Source of the DNA: Todiramphus chloris collaris
Lineage: Eukaryota; Chordata; Aves; Coraciiformes; Alcedinidae
Length of the DNA stretch: 64,000 nucleotides
Assembly: GCA_025345505.1 (NCBI GenBank)
Contig: JANVCC010000174.1
Coordinates: forward strand, 5,201,914-5,265,913
Direction: 5' to 3'
Shown: positions 25,763-37,793 of the stretch, in pieces
How the letters are laid out: each line of letters begins with the position of its first letter
Numbering within the stretch: position 1 is the stretch's first letter
Program-made: the position numbers and the translations under genes
Notes under the pieces: generated by a model
Seen by the model: the letters and a program-made list of their open reading frames with translations, nothing else
Database searches by the model: none
Told to the model about the DNA's origin: nothing

Positions 25763-26814
25763 CGCTGAGGATGTGCTGCTGCGTGGTGGGAAGGACAGAG
25801 CTTCCAGGGAGTCTGCGATGATGTAGCACGCTTAGGATTTACTCCTAGGGAAAGCTGCCATGGTGATTTTTGGGGTGCCTTGCACTTGGATGTGTTCTGT
25901 GGCAGATGCAAAGCCCGGTGGAGCTGGAAGGCTGCTTGCCGAGGCTGGAGCTGGCAGAAGACTGTGATCTTGGAAACAGAGGACGCCCTCTGCTTTTTTA
26001 TTTTTGTGAAGAGTTTAGCAATGAAAACAGGAGCCTTCCGGTCGCTTCTCCCCTCGATTCGCCTGGCGAATTTCTTTGCTGTGTATCCTGGATCCTCAGC
26101 ACCAGGCTGTCCTCTCTACCACCTCATCTGTCTCCAGTCCCTCCCTGTTTTATTTTTAATAAGAGATAACTTTACTGCTAACCTTGCCTGCTGCTCTCAC
26201 TTCTCTCTAACTCTAATTGCTTCTGGCTTTATTTCTGACATTTCCCATGTCATTTCCCCTCATTTTCTTGAAGACTGATAGAAAATAGCTCCAAGAGAAG
26301 CAGTAGACCTTTCCAGTGCCCGTTTCACCCTGCACAGCCTCTGCCTGGAGCTGCCTGCTGCTGTGGGGACATGGTACCTTACTGCTCCTTTCAAGTCGGA
26401 TTCCTTTCACCCCGGGCAGCAGCAGCTCCGTGACCTTGCAGGCGAGTCTTTGCTCTTCAGCTGTGGAGGGCAAGACCTGCAAACCCACACCACCCTGAAA
26501 TATTCTGCCCTGTCTTTTGGGAAGGGGAGCTCGCGGCTCCCCCAGGTCCCAGGCACGCCAAGGAGCGAGGCTGGCTGTGCAGCTTCACCCCTTGCAGCCC
26601 CTGCGAGCTCCTCGGGATGCAGGTGTGGGTGCTGTGGGGCGAAGGTCTGTTATTTGGGGGGGATGGCAGCTACTCCGTCGCCTCCTGAATGTGCACTGAC
26701 ATATGGGTGCGTGCATACGCCTGCGTCAGTGCCCGCGCCTGCCGGTAAGGGCACGACAGCTTTCTGCAGCGTGCCGTCTGTCTGGCTTCCAGCTCTGGCT
26801 GAGGACTTCCCTTC

Positions 26815-27060
26815 CATCGCTACCAATGTAATATTTTAAACAATATGCCACAATTTTTACAGCGTTTAGCTCCAGAGTGATTTGCAGTATGAGTAAGAAC
26901 ACTGTTCGCAATTTCTTTCCGATTGTATAAAACAACTCATTAAGAGCATACGTCCCTGTGCACCGGCACCGAGGAAACTTTATGGGCCTTGTAGTTACTG
27001 CCAAAGCAAACGTTTTCCATGAATTTCTCTCGTCAAGTTCACGCTGTCAAATGTAGATGC
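26815..27060. other. AT-rich noncoding patch, possible conserved element
   Basis: Non-repetitive AT-rich sequence in the presumed intron 1 contains TAATATTTT, ACAATTTTT and GTATAAAACA words. It has no coding potential and no simple repeat. It could be a regulatory element; only cross-species alignment would show this. Confidence 0.25.
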
Positions 27061-27739
27061 AGCCGCTTGTCAAAGATGCAAGCCTTGCAGTCTGGGAAGT
27101 AATGAGAGCAGCGAGCAGTGGGAGTTAATGGCCTCCGCTGAGGAGTCCTTACTCATCCCGCATCCACGCAGGGGCTGAGCCGGCTGCTCCCGGGTGAATT
27201 GATTGCCACAGAAATTCATCTAGTGTCACCGGCTATGATACTTAACAGCCACAATAATGCTTGAATAAACTGCGCTTTTATGCAGCAGTTCGTACCTCCT
27301 AACTGGCAGCAATTTCACAGATGAGGCAAAGGGAGCGGCGCTGGTCTTTAGCAGCCTCTTCCCCAGAGCATGAATAATTGTTGTAATAACGTGGAGCCGC
27401 CGCGTTGCCTTTGCGGTGTCTCCGGTGGGGTGATGGATGGGAGCCGCTGCGGTGCCGGAGCGGCCGCTCGCCCCGCGTGCCTCGGGGGCTGCCCCACATC
27501 GCCAGCCATCGGGACGTGGGAGCTGCCAGCCTGGCTGCTGTGGGCACCAGAGCCGCAGCCTGGATCTGCTTCACGCGAGAGTCATCTGCTGAAAACCAGG
27601 AGTTGCTTGTTTTCCTTCCAAGCCCAGCCTGTCAAGAGGAACCTCCGTGAGGTGGAGAGCAGCTCTCCAGGTGGCCCCGTAACCGGGTTCCTACCTTTCC
27701 TCACCGAGGCTGATCCGTGAGGTCTCCCAGCACGGCTTA

Positions 27740-27920
27740 TTTACATTTATATCTATATGTATGTATACAGGGCGGTGGCGAGTGCTGAGAGCAGCTTCGC
27801 ACAACAGCTCTGTAGGGTGTGAATAATCCATATGACTTCCGACAGGGCTGAGGTTCATTATGGAAATGTATGCATGCTTAAGCCTTTAAATATAGCTAAT
27901 AGGAGAAGGACTGGGAGGAA
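27740..27920. other. AT-rich noncoding patch with octamer-like words
   Basis: This patch includes ATTATGGAAATGTATGCATGC at about 27857, which combines an octamer-like ATGCAT core with an AT-rich homeodomain-type context, followed by TTTAAATATAGCTAATAG. There is no exon signature. Regulatory meaning is inferred from composition only. Confidence 0.22.
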
Positions 27921-28173
27921 AGATTACGGGAATCAATATGCTGAGCTGGAGGAGCGGGAGCTGCTCCACTCTGGGTTGCAGTACCCGTTGTTCTTGTTAA
28001 GGGCTGGTGACGGCAAAGTGGGTTGTAGCAATTAAGGTCCAACAGCGTTTGGGTTTGAAACCTCAACTCTTCTAGTGGGCTAACTCCTGGAAGCCAAGTG
28101 TGTTGGATGGGATTGGCAGGGAGGATGGAACAGCCTCGGCGGCACTTTCACCCCCTTGAGTAAAACAAAGGGG

Positions 28174-28202
28174 TCCTTCCTTCCTTCCTTCCTTCCTTCC
28201 TT
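28174..28202. repeat. (TCCT)n microsatellite
   Basis: About seven uninterrupted TCCT/TTCC units in the presumed first intron. Confidence 0.92.
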
Positions 28203-29995
28203 AGTTTCCCAGCAGCTGCCACAAATTTTCTGGAGGATTCTTCCAAAGCTCCTACTTGGTCCTCCTTCGACTTGGGCTCCTGGTTTTCATCAGAGTGAAA
28301 TTTTTCACTGGAATAATGTAAAACTCTGGACCTGAACTGTCCTCCTAAAAATGGCATTTGAGTAGATACAAATATTTCCTGTGGCTGTTTCTACCAGGAC
28401 CTGCACTTCCAGACTTTGATAGCTTACATAATTTCCTGTGATGGAGATGTACTTCATCTAATTTCACTTTGAAATGCATCGATTAAGTCAGAACTGCTGG
28501 GAGATTTAAACTGAGTCTCTGTGGCCTGAACTTAACTGTGGGAGGTTTACCTGCCTTCATCCTTCAACATTAATTTGGTTTTATGAGGATTCCTCATGAA
28601 ATGAGGTTTTGGCTGCTGCTGAATTGCTGCTGCTTTCTGGGTTTATCAATTCCTTTCTCTGGCCTCAGCAGCTCTGTGAGTAGAAGCTGCACTGAAGTCT
28701 CTTTCCAGCACAGTGTTGGATTCCTTCACATGGAGCTGTGCCGGGGGACGCAGCGGGGACCGAGGGGTGTTCCTGGTGAGGATTTGTCTCTCTCCATCAC
28801 CTGTGCTGGAGACGAAGCACCGGTGCTGCTCATGGCATGGGCAGCTGGGCCGGGTGGTGCTGTGGCTGAGTTCAGTGCTCATGGAGCAGGATGGAGACTG
28901 ATGGCAGTAAGCCCGAGTGCAGGGACATGTGTCCTCTCATCAGTACCCGGTGACTCGACCTTTCTGGTACCAAGCAACAGTAGTAAAAGGAAGAGAAATC
29001 CAGCTTGGCTGGAGATGGAGGAGCAGCTGCATGGAAATAAGCAGGGATGGGGTCAGCAAGCACTGAGTGCCTAGAGCAGGAGGCTGAAGCATCTGCTGGG
29101 GACTCACTCAAGGTCCTTCAAAGCAGAGCAGCAGGTCAAACATCCTCAGCAAGGCCTTTGAGCCTGGCTCTGTTTCTCTGTCAGAAATCACTGACCACCT
29201 TTGGGGTAGCATCCTGCCAAATTCAGTGGCAGAGGCTTCCCTAGCCCTCCACCTTTGTTGGATGTCCTGGAGAAATTAAATAGACTTATAAATAAATATA
29301 TAAAAAATAAAGCTCATCATTCATAAAGTGTTCCCTTTCATCTCTGATCTGCAAAGTGTCTCATTGTGACTTGGAAATGATGTGTAGGCAGGAGAAATGC
29401 TTTAAGATATGATGATTTTTGTTGAAATTTGCTGTGAAAATCTTTCTCAGCAGCTCCACTTTCCTGGAAGCATAGTGGCACCTCCAGCAGCACTGTGCCC
29501 ATTCCACCAGTAGCTGCTGGTGTGTCCCTGTGAGCGATGCTGTCGGTGTGCTCCAGCTGCATCTGTCCTGCCCGATGCTGCACGGTGCTGTGGGCAGCCA
29601 AAGCTGCTCCCTGGTGCTGTGTCTCATGGGAAGCCCTGTCTGGAGGGGGTAAGGAAAGCACCTTGCTGGTTCCCAACGCAAAAGACAACTGTCAGCAAGG
29701 AAAGGCAGAGCCTCAGCTGTGGATCCGCTCTTAGCCCAGGCAAAGCTGCCTGTGGGACGAGGCTTGGCGGCTGCGAGGCGGGAGCGGTGAAGCTTCTCTC
29801 TGCCTGGCTGGGCTGCAAATGCTGCAAACTCCGCTGGCTTCTGGATAAAGGCTGAGGAAAAGCTGCTTCAAGAGCAACATGTAGCCTGGGAGCAGTGATG
29901 TGCTTCCTGCAGGAGAAATACTAATCTGGATGCTCGAGGTGGAAAAACTGGAGTGCATGTGCCTTGAGGCAAGAGAAGCAGGGGGTGGGGATGTG

Positions 29996-30033
29996 CTGGA
30001 GCAGGGACCAGTGGCTGGAGCAGGGACTAGTGG
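29996..30033. repeat. Tandem duplication, 19-bp unit x 2
   Basis: Copies at 29996-30014 and 30015-30033 start CTGGAGCAGGGAC and differ by one C/T change. Confidence 0.88.
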
Positions 30034-32569
30034 TGAAGAAGGACACACGGTGTCCCTGGGGACGTGGTTGGAGCAGCACAGACCGCACAAGGCACTGCAG
30101 AAAAGCAGTTTGGTGGAGTTTAGTTACCACCTGGACCAATTGCCCCCCTCCATAAGGGGCTTTGGCCATGCCTCCCTTGCTGCAGCATCTTGGGATGTTC
30201 AGGAGGATCTCCGTGTGACACCTGCTCCAGCCATGCTTTATGGCCCCATAAATAGGAAATGTGGCTGCATAAAGCTTTGGTGGCTCGATGTGGGAGGGCT
30301 GAGGGCTCTGTGCTGAGCAGGCAGCATTTGAGGCTCCGTTATGAGCACGTGGCGCTAATTGATGTTGCCACTTGACTGCATCGTTCAGGTTGAAGATGTG
30401 GCAAGGTTAGGGGGGAGCCTGGGCTCCTCCTGCCCCGGGATTTGCCTGCCTGAGGAGCCGTCCCCACTGCACACATGGCTTCCTTGGGGACGCATCCCTG
30501 TAATCGCTGGAGTCCTGCACGTGACCCTGGCCCCGCTCCCCGTGCCTGCGATAGCATCTCCGCCTCTGTCGGCAGGACTCGAGTAATGAAGCGTCAGTTA
30601 ATTGACATGGATTAGGACATCCCGTTACGTACCCACCGACACGTGGGTGATTAATGCCGGGAGCTGAGACCATGTGGCCACGCGTCCCACCGGGACTGAG
30701 GTTGGGCTCTGCCTCTCCCCAGCAGATGCCGAAGCTGGGCTGGGCGTTACACGGGGAAAGCGTTGCCAGTTCAGACGCTGGCAAGCGTTACTTTAAAAAG
30801 AGCTCCTGGAGAGAATAAACTCCTTTTCCACAAATAGTTGTCTTTCATAGGTTTTCTTATTAAGTTTTCTCTGGGAACGAGGAGGATGAGTTACTCATCT
30901 TAGTGTTTCTTGGCTACGTAAGAGACTCTCTACTCCTTTAGCATCCTCCAATGTGACACGTTCAGGACTTATTCTGGGTTCCCGTCAAAGTGACGTATTC
31001 TTTGGCAAAATCCGTTTTGCTAATTTCGATGGATGAGGATGGAGACGTTTCTTATGGATGGTTCCTTGGGGATCTTCTGTTCAGGCATCTGTCAGGAAGG
31101 GCTGTGATTCCGGGTTCTTTCCTTCTGGAGGTCTGGACCCGTGCAGCGCAAGGCTGCTGGCACATGGACCCGGCACGGGGGGTGTTTGCGGGAAGCCAAG
31201 GTAGCGCGGGAGATGCAACGAGCTGCAGAGGGTTGTGAGAAGCAGCGAGGTATGCGGGAGGTCTCCTGTCGCTGCTGCTCCGCCTGGCAGACAGCTCCGG
31301 CTCTCCTTTGGAGATAATGCTCTGAAAAGTTTAATCTCTCCCACAAAGGGTGCTTCTTTTTTTTTTTTTAATGAGATGCAAAGCACAGTGGTATCTGACT
31401 CACTGGCAATTAGGCTCTGGAGGGTGTGTGCCCACAAACAGCGCAGTGTTTTCTCAGCACTCAGTGACTCACGTTCACCTTGATCTGGTGGGATTTTGCT
31501 CCCGTGGCTGCCGGAGCAGGAGAGTCTGAGAGCTGCCCGGATGCTGTGCGTGTGGTGGGGAGAACCGCCATCCTCCACGGAAAAGAGATTGCTCGGTGCT
31601 AAAAGGGGATTTAAACCTCTGTGTGGAAGGATCAAGAGTCTTTGCCCCGGATTTCATTCTCAGTGCCTTCACTTTGGCTTTTTCTCCATCATTTTGGGCC
31701 ATTCTTTTTTCTCCGTGAAGCCAGTCAAGCTGTGAAATCTTCCCTGGCAGTGGGATGTCCCTGCTGCGTGGCTGGGCAGAGCCCTGGTACTGGTCTGGGG
31801 AGCTGTGGGGACTGGGAGCCCCCCAGCACCACTCCAGAGCCTCGGCCAGGCGAGGCAATGCCTGGTGCTGTGCTCCCCTCCCTCGCGCCCCAGCTCTCCT
31901 GCCTTTGCTTTCTCTGGGCTCTCCTAGTGACATTTCACACCTTCAAAGAATGCTCTGCTGCTTCTATTTTTTTTTTTTTTTTTTGGAATTGTATTTCTTG
32001 CTCCATAAAAGCCATCTGTCTATCTGTCTGCTTTTAGAGGTTTGATTTCTCTCATCTTCTCCATTTTTTCTGTAAGAGTCACTGGAGCTTTGTGAGCTCT
32101 TTGTGCTTTCCCAGGGTTGGTTCCCACGTACGCCTGCTGAGGTTTTGGGCTGAGCATCCCTGGGCTGCTGGTGAATAACCGGGAGACAGCCAGGGTTGGA
32201 TCTCGGTTACTCCAGTGTGGATCAAGAGCTGGTCAACCAGCTGAGTTGATCGGATTCCCTGAGGGATCGTGCAGCCCGTGTGGACACCCAGCCCTCGCTG
32301 CGGGAAGGGGTCAGCCGGGCCCTGTGCCGGTCATCCCACGGGGTCAGTGCTTGTCTTCACTCCCAGGAAAGTGGAGCTCTCTGGAAGATGGTCACTAAGA
32401 GTCCCACTGGAGGAGATTTGCTCCTTGGTCGGTTCCACAGTGGTAGTGTTTTCCATCAGTGTGTATATCTTGGCAGGTGGAGCCGTGGATTCTGATGCTC
32501 AGCTCCTGCAGATCTGTCTCGTGTTACAACAATGCAAAGAACCCACTTTAATTATTTTGTTTTGAAGCT

Positions 32570-32710
32570 CATTAAGCTTCTCCTTTATATGTTCTCAGCT
32601 GACTTATCTTATTTTTTTTAGATCAAAGCATTTCCTGCGTATGTTGTAATCACATGCTTGAGCACATTAATTTAGCAGAGAAGATAAACTCTCGGGTTAT
32701 TTACTAGCGA
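32570..32710. other. AT-rich noncoding patch, possible conserved element
   Basis: A short AT-rich block contains GATCAAAG (TCF/LEF-like), TTATCTTA (GATA-like) and ATTAATTTAG words in GC-rich surroundings. It has no open frame of note. A regulatory role is inferred only from motif content, which is weak evidence. Confidence 0.22.
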
Positions 32711-33654
32711 AGCTCTGCTGTTAAAGGGCACTGTAGGCAGTAGCTTGTACCATGGTCTTCCTCTCCGTAGGCCCCTTCAGAGACAGAGGTCTGGGTTGAA
32801 AGAGCAGCTATCTCTCAAAATCACTGTGCATTTGAAGGAGGAAAACCCCTCGTAAGGCTCCTGCTCCAGCCTGGGATCAGTCCTGGCAGGGACAGCCCTG
32901 TTCCCGCTGTCCCATCCCACGGTGCTCGGGCTCTGCGTCCTGCTCACGCACCCTGACACAATTGTTTTGTGAGAGGAGGAGGCCTGATGGTCTGGCTCAC
33001 AAATCGATTATGCAGGGGGTAGACGTGTGACAAAGGAAGAAAATTCACAAGCAAAGGAGAGAAACGAGCAACTCTTTAATCTGTGGCTCGGGGGCAAGTG
33101 CATCTTCCTCTGTGAGCCCGCGTCAGGGAGCCACTGAACCAACCTGCCAACTTATTCCATACAGCATCAGGGATGAACCCCAGGCTCCTGGGTTTAGTCC
33201 TCTCGTACGTATGTAGCAGACCCTTCCCCTCTTCAGGCTGGTTTTGAAATCTGTTTGGTAAAAGGGGGGGGTGTTCTCTGATCTCGTGGAGGTGGTGGAG
33301 GAGGGAGCACAGCCCTGTGTGCCTGGGGGCCTCCTGGGTAAAGACTGGGAATCAATTCATGGTGCGTGTGGGGTGCTGGAATACACAAGGAGGTTTAGAT
33401 AGGAGTTAAATAAGTGGGTAACCCCCTAATTGCCTTAGATTTATGGAAATTTTTAATATCACCAGGAACAGAGCTTGAAGCTGTGACTCTTCAACAAGAT
33501 TTTTGGTGGATTTAGAAATCCGAGGGAAACTTCCCAGCAAGTTGGGTCTGAACTGGAGCTCTGGTCGGCGGCGCTGGTGCGGGCATTGGGGCGGATGAGT
33601 GTGATCAGTAGGCGACAGGTGCAGGTTTGGGCTGGGAAGCCAGTGCTCACAAGC

Positions 33655-33860
33655 CCCCTTTATCCGGGCGGGACAAAAGCCGAGTGTTATTTCCGACGGT
33701 TTGATGAAGTGCCCCACTGTCCGGCCCTGCCGCGCTAAATGCGCGCAGTGTTTGCCGGCTGGGTCGGCCGAGCGGCGGCGGGGGAGGCGGCGGCCGCGCT
33801 GTGCCCGCCGGGGGAGATGCCCGGGTACCCTGGGGTGCTCCGGGCTGAGCCATCCCCCTC
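33655..33860. promoter_or_regulatory. Small CpG cluster, possible alternative promoter
   Basis: A compact block of dense CpG contains GCCGAGCGGCGGCGG, GGCGGCGGCCGCGC and CCCGCCGGGG, unlike the sequence on either side. It lies about 6 kb upstream of AJAP1 exon 2 within the presumed intron 1. It could be an internal promoter, an enhancer with promoter-like composition, or an orphan CpG island. I see no convincing first exon with a donor in the correct phase beside it. Confidence 0.35.
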
Positions 33861-35079
33861 GGCAAGTACTCGGGATGGCTTGTTGCCCGATGGGGGCAGC
33901 TTGCCTGGAGTCTGCCTTGCAATGTCTGGCAGATGAAAGCGCAGCCCGCTGGGTCTTCCTGGGGGAGCTGGACCGTGTCTGGCTCTCCTGGTGGAGCAGC
34001 AGTGGGTGAATCGCTGAGCGCTGGTTTTGCACAGAAGTTTGCCGAAGATGCTTCTCTGTCTGAAGGTTCACGCTGACTGCTGGGCTTCCCGTCCCCGGTG
34101 CTTTTCAAATCCTATCTGCAGCAATCCTGCGAGACCAGGGGAAAATGTTGTGCCCTTTTTAGAGCGAATCAAACCAGGCTGGCGATCCTGGATGATGTTT
34201 GCCAGCTCGCTGCGTTAACTGAGCTGTTGTCCTCATCCTCAGGCCAGCTCAGGTGCCAAGCACTACCTAATCCTGTCAGCATCCTTTAAAATCTTTAACA
34301 GTGGGAACTGAACTTGAAACCTGGGGTTAAAGGTTGGCTTGGCTTTGGCGGCGACCAGGCACATGGAGCAAACCTGCTTGGCCTTTGCAGCAATGCCACA
34401 CGTGCCTCTTCCCTCCATTTTCTTCTTTTTTTTCCTTGTTCCTGCGTTGCTCTGCAAGACTTCTCACGGTGCGGGATGTGCCAGAGGGCTCGCACGCGGG
34501 AAGGGCCCTGTGCTGGTGGGCTCTGGCCCCAGGTCACTACACCTGGGGCTTTGCCCTTCTCTGCCTCCAGCAGAGGATAGGACACGGTGGCGAGAGCAGC
34601 CGGGGCCGCGGCACCGCTGCGCCAGATCTGCTCTCTGACAGCCTTGGCAGGGGCTGTGCCTACCGCATCAGCACATTGGCGGTACCGCTGGGTATTAATT
34701 ATGCCTTCCGCACTCGCGGCTATTCAAATGTTAAAATTGTTTATTTGCAGCTGGGTGAGCTCAAGACAGAGGCAGAAGAGCGAATGGCTCCCCTCTGCCA
34801 CAGCTGCCCTCCTGTCCCCCTCTCCTCCGCTCCCCAAGCGCAGGCAGGGATGGATCCGGTCACCTCCCTCGTGGCATTTCTGTCCCGGGGCGGCCCCGCT
34901 GCTCCCCCGCCCCGCCTGACCTCTTTCCACCCCGTTTTAGCCTGGCCGCAGGAGCACAGTGGTGAGGATTCAGCTTATTTCACCCTCCGTTGATTTCCCT
35001 CTGTGATAAATCCCATCCCTCCGCCGTGGGAAGTGGCGTCGCTTTAATTACTTGTGGGGAGAAGGAGGAGAGGAGAGGA

Positions 35080-35290
35080 ACTTAGGACTTGTTTAAAATA
35101 TCGCTTTTATTAGTAGGTAATCCTGGAGCTCAGTTCTGTAATATAGATAGGTAGCGATGTGGCACATTTAATTTACCCAGGTGCTACTGTGTGTCAGCTT
35201 TTGTGCCTTAATTCACAGTCCCGGCTTTAAAGAGCTTGGCAGACATATTTTTGCAAATTTATAATTATCTCGGAACGAGTCATGGCTGCA
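35080..35290. other. AT-rich noncoding patch, possible conserved element
   Basis: This contains TTTTATTAG, ATTTAATTTACC and a long ATTTTTGCAAATTTATAATTATC run near 35246 that includes an octamer-like TTTGCAAAT core. It is non-repetitive and non-coding. Of the patches in the presumed intron 1 it has the most transcription-factor-like words, but conservation is unknown. Confidence 0.28.
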
Positions 35291-37779
35291 GATGGTGCTG
35301 TGAGTAGTAACTTCCCAGATCCCTTTGGGTCTGGGTTCAGAGCAGCTTGTCCCGGAGCAAATCATTGCACGGGAGAGAGGTGCTCAGGTCCGTGGTACCC
35401 GTGGTCCGGCACCCTGGGGAGCAGGGTGGGATGTGGTGGGTCCCGTGCTGGGTATCCCACTGGGATGGTCCCCGGGGTCTCTGCTGATCCCACAGCTTGA
35501 CTCGCCATGTGCTATTTGGCACCTGATCCATGCTGCCCTCATACAGGGATGTGCAGATTCCTTCTTCCCAGGGTCCTGTTCCAGCCCAGAGTGAAACGGT
35601 GATGCTGGATTTCCATAGCAATGGCCGTAGCATCACCGCAAAGGACAGTCACCGCGCTGCAGGAATCATCATCACACGTGAAAGCAGGGCTGGAGAGGAG
35701 CGTGGCTGCGGCAGGAGCTGGGGCTGCAGTCCCCACCTCGGCGAGGACACGCGATTGTGGGCCAAGTATCTGCCGCCGCCAAAACTTTCCCCTCTTCCTC
35801 TGGCTCCAGCGTGAAAGTCACCTGCCGAGACACGGCGGCCTCATTCTTCCTCCAGCCGGCAAGCTCCTGCAATCCTCTCACAACGTGTCGTGCTCCAAAC
35901 GCCTTTGTAGGACGCGCAGCCACGCTGCCAGGGATGCTTTTGCTGGAGCTGTCTTGCCTGGGACGAGTGAACATCTCCCCGTCCCTCTGGCCACGGCTCT
36001 GATTCACACTCCGGGAAGTCGCTAGAATATTTCTGTCTCCGTCTCGCTTGGTGGTTGGAGATATGAAATGCTCAGAGTTTGTAAATCATCCCAACAAGGA
36101 CATAACCTTGATTCCCTGTGCAATACCAGTAGATTACCTAACAGGAGGCATGAAATGGAAGAATGGCTCCATTTGTATAATTCTGCATTAAAAATCAGCC
36201 TATTCTGCATTTAATGCTGCCTGTGAAGTGTCTCCACAGTCAGTGGAGAAAGGGGCCGGTGTTGGAGAGCAGACGAGTACCTTCTGAAAGGGACGCAAAT
36301 AGGCACCTCTCGCCAGCGCTGCCCAGGGATTCATGCCCGAGTGAGCCTTTTGAGGCCACGGGGACCTGAGCTCTGTGCACACCCCTGGAGTTCGGCAGTT
36401 TGTCAGCACTGCTGGGTGGCCACCATCCCAGTAATTCCTCGGACAGATCCTGCCCATGGCATTGGGGTTCTCCAAGGGTGCCACCATCGCCCAAGGGTCC
36501 CCAGAACCAGGACAGAGGTGTTTCCCTCCCACCCTGTGCACCTCCTTGTGTGCATTGGCTGTGTTGGATGTTCTGGTTTCTCTTCCTGGTTGGCACCACG
36601 TGCGCAGAGGTGCCAGTGGCTGATTTCCACGGTGGCATCCCAAAGAGGCACTGGGCCTCACAGCCTTCAGAGCTGTGGGAATCAAAAGTCCCAGGTGCTA
36701 TAGTGAGTTGGCTGCTTCTCTGGAAGGTCTGGCAGCAAGAGCTACGTTGGTGCTGCCCACAGGGCGACGAGGCCAGAGGAACCGGGCAGCATCACCGCAC
36801 CAGCCTTGGCAGCCTCCTCCCAACCAGCAAAGAGCGCGGTGAGCTCACATCATCTGGCCTCCTTGAAATTAATCTCCCTCTTAAGTACCGATTTTCCTCG
36901 TCTTCAAAGCAAACGGCTGCACCTGCAGGGATTTGAGAAGAGGTTTTCATACTGGGGAGGGTTCTGAGAGGTGTTGCAGACGATGGGGAGGCTGCAGTGG
37001 CTCCATCTGAAACATTTTCAATGCCCCTAACTCCATGGCCTTTAAAACAGAGCTTTGCTCAGTTTGGCTCAGCAGAGCATCTCTGGAGCACTTAATGTGT
37101 GCGATTCCTGTAATTATCTTAGTGGTTTCCTTGAAATCCTCTCCTGTACTTCCTGCGCAGCGCAGGTAAATATTTGTAGGAGTTTCCCTGGCTGTGAGAA
37201 CAGGGTTGCTGCTCCACCCGTTAAGCTGCAGGAGTGGATTTGTGGTTTGTGGGAGCAAAGGCTTCAGACGAGGAGGGCAAAGAAGGGATTTAATCTTCTC
37301 AAATATCTCTGCTGCTCATTTCTTTTTTTTTTTTTTAACCCAGGGTTTTGTGGAATTTTTCCTGAACTTTGAGAAGTATTTTGGGATAATGTCCCTGTTC
37401 ACATGCATGATGGGAAAAGGAATAGCAGGGAAGTTTCCTGCACTCCCTATCTCTCTGCAATGGAAAAAATTGTGGTGGGGGGGAGGCAGAGGCGCGGGGG
37501 CTCCCCAGGGCCAGCGTTCCGGGAGCAGCGGGTTTCTGTGGCACAGCCCAGGCTGCTTTGGGGCAAGCACACGGCGCAGGACCTCTGGGTGGGACGTGTC
37601 CCTTTGGGATGGATTTCTGTCTCCACCCACTGTGGCAGGGTGCTCCGGTGGGGCTGGGGAACAGGAGGGGTTCGGGGGAAGGAAGGGGGGTCGTGCGGCC
37701 GAGCCCAAGGTCTCTGGCAGCCACTGGCCCCACCATGCGCTGCCGCATCCCTGCCGCCGCGCTGAGCGCATCGCGCTGC

Positions 37780-37793
37780 GTTGCCTAGACAAC
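37780..37793 (+). promoter_or_regulatory. RFX-type X-box palindrome
   Basis: GTTGCCTAGACAAC matches the RFX family consensus of two half sites (RYYRYY and RRYRAC) separated by two bases. A further GGCAAC half site follows directly at 37794-37799. The motif sits in a locally CpG-rich spot (37730-37800) of the presumed AJAP1 intron 1. RFX factors drive ciliary and neural genes. Binding here is inference from a 14-base match. Confidence 0.45.

Larger units (their letters stand above)
24961..33650. other. Probable AJAP1 intron 1, first part
   Basis: There is no exon I can support between the CpG island and the second CpG cluster. The stretch holds two short microsatellites (25745-25762, 28174-28202), a 19-bp tandem duplication (29996-30033), poly-T runs near 31357 and 31967, and AT-rich patches near 26815-27060, 27740-27920 and 32570-32710. 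Assignment to intron 1 depends on exon 1 lying in the CpG island. Confidence 0.5.
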
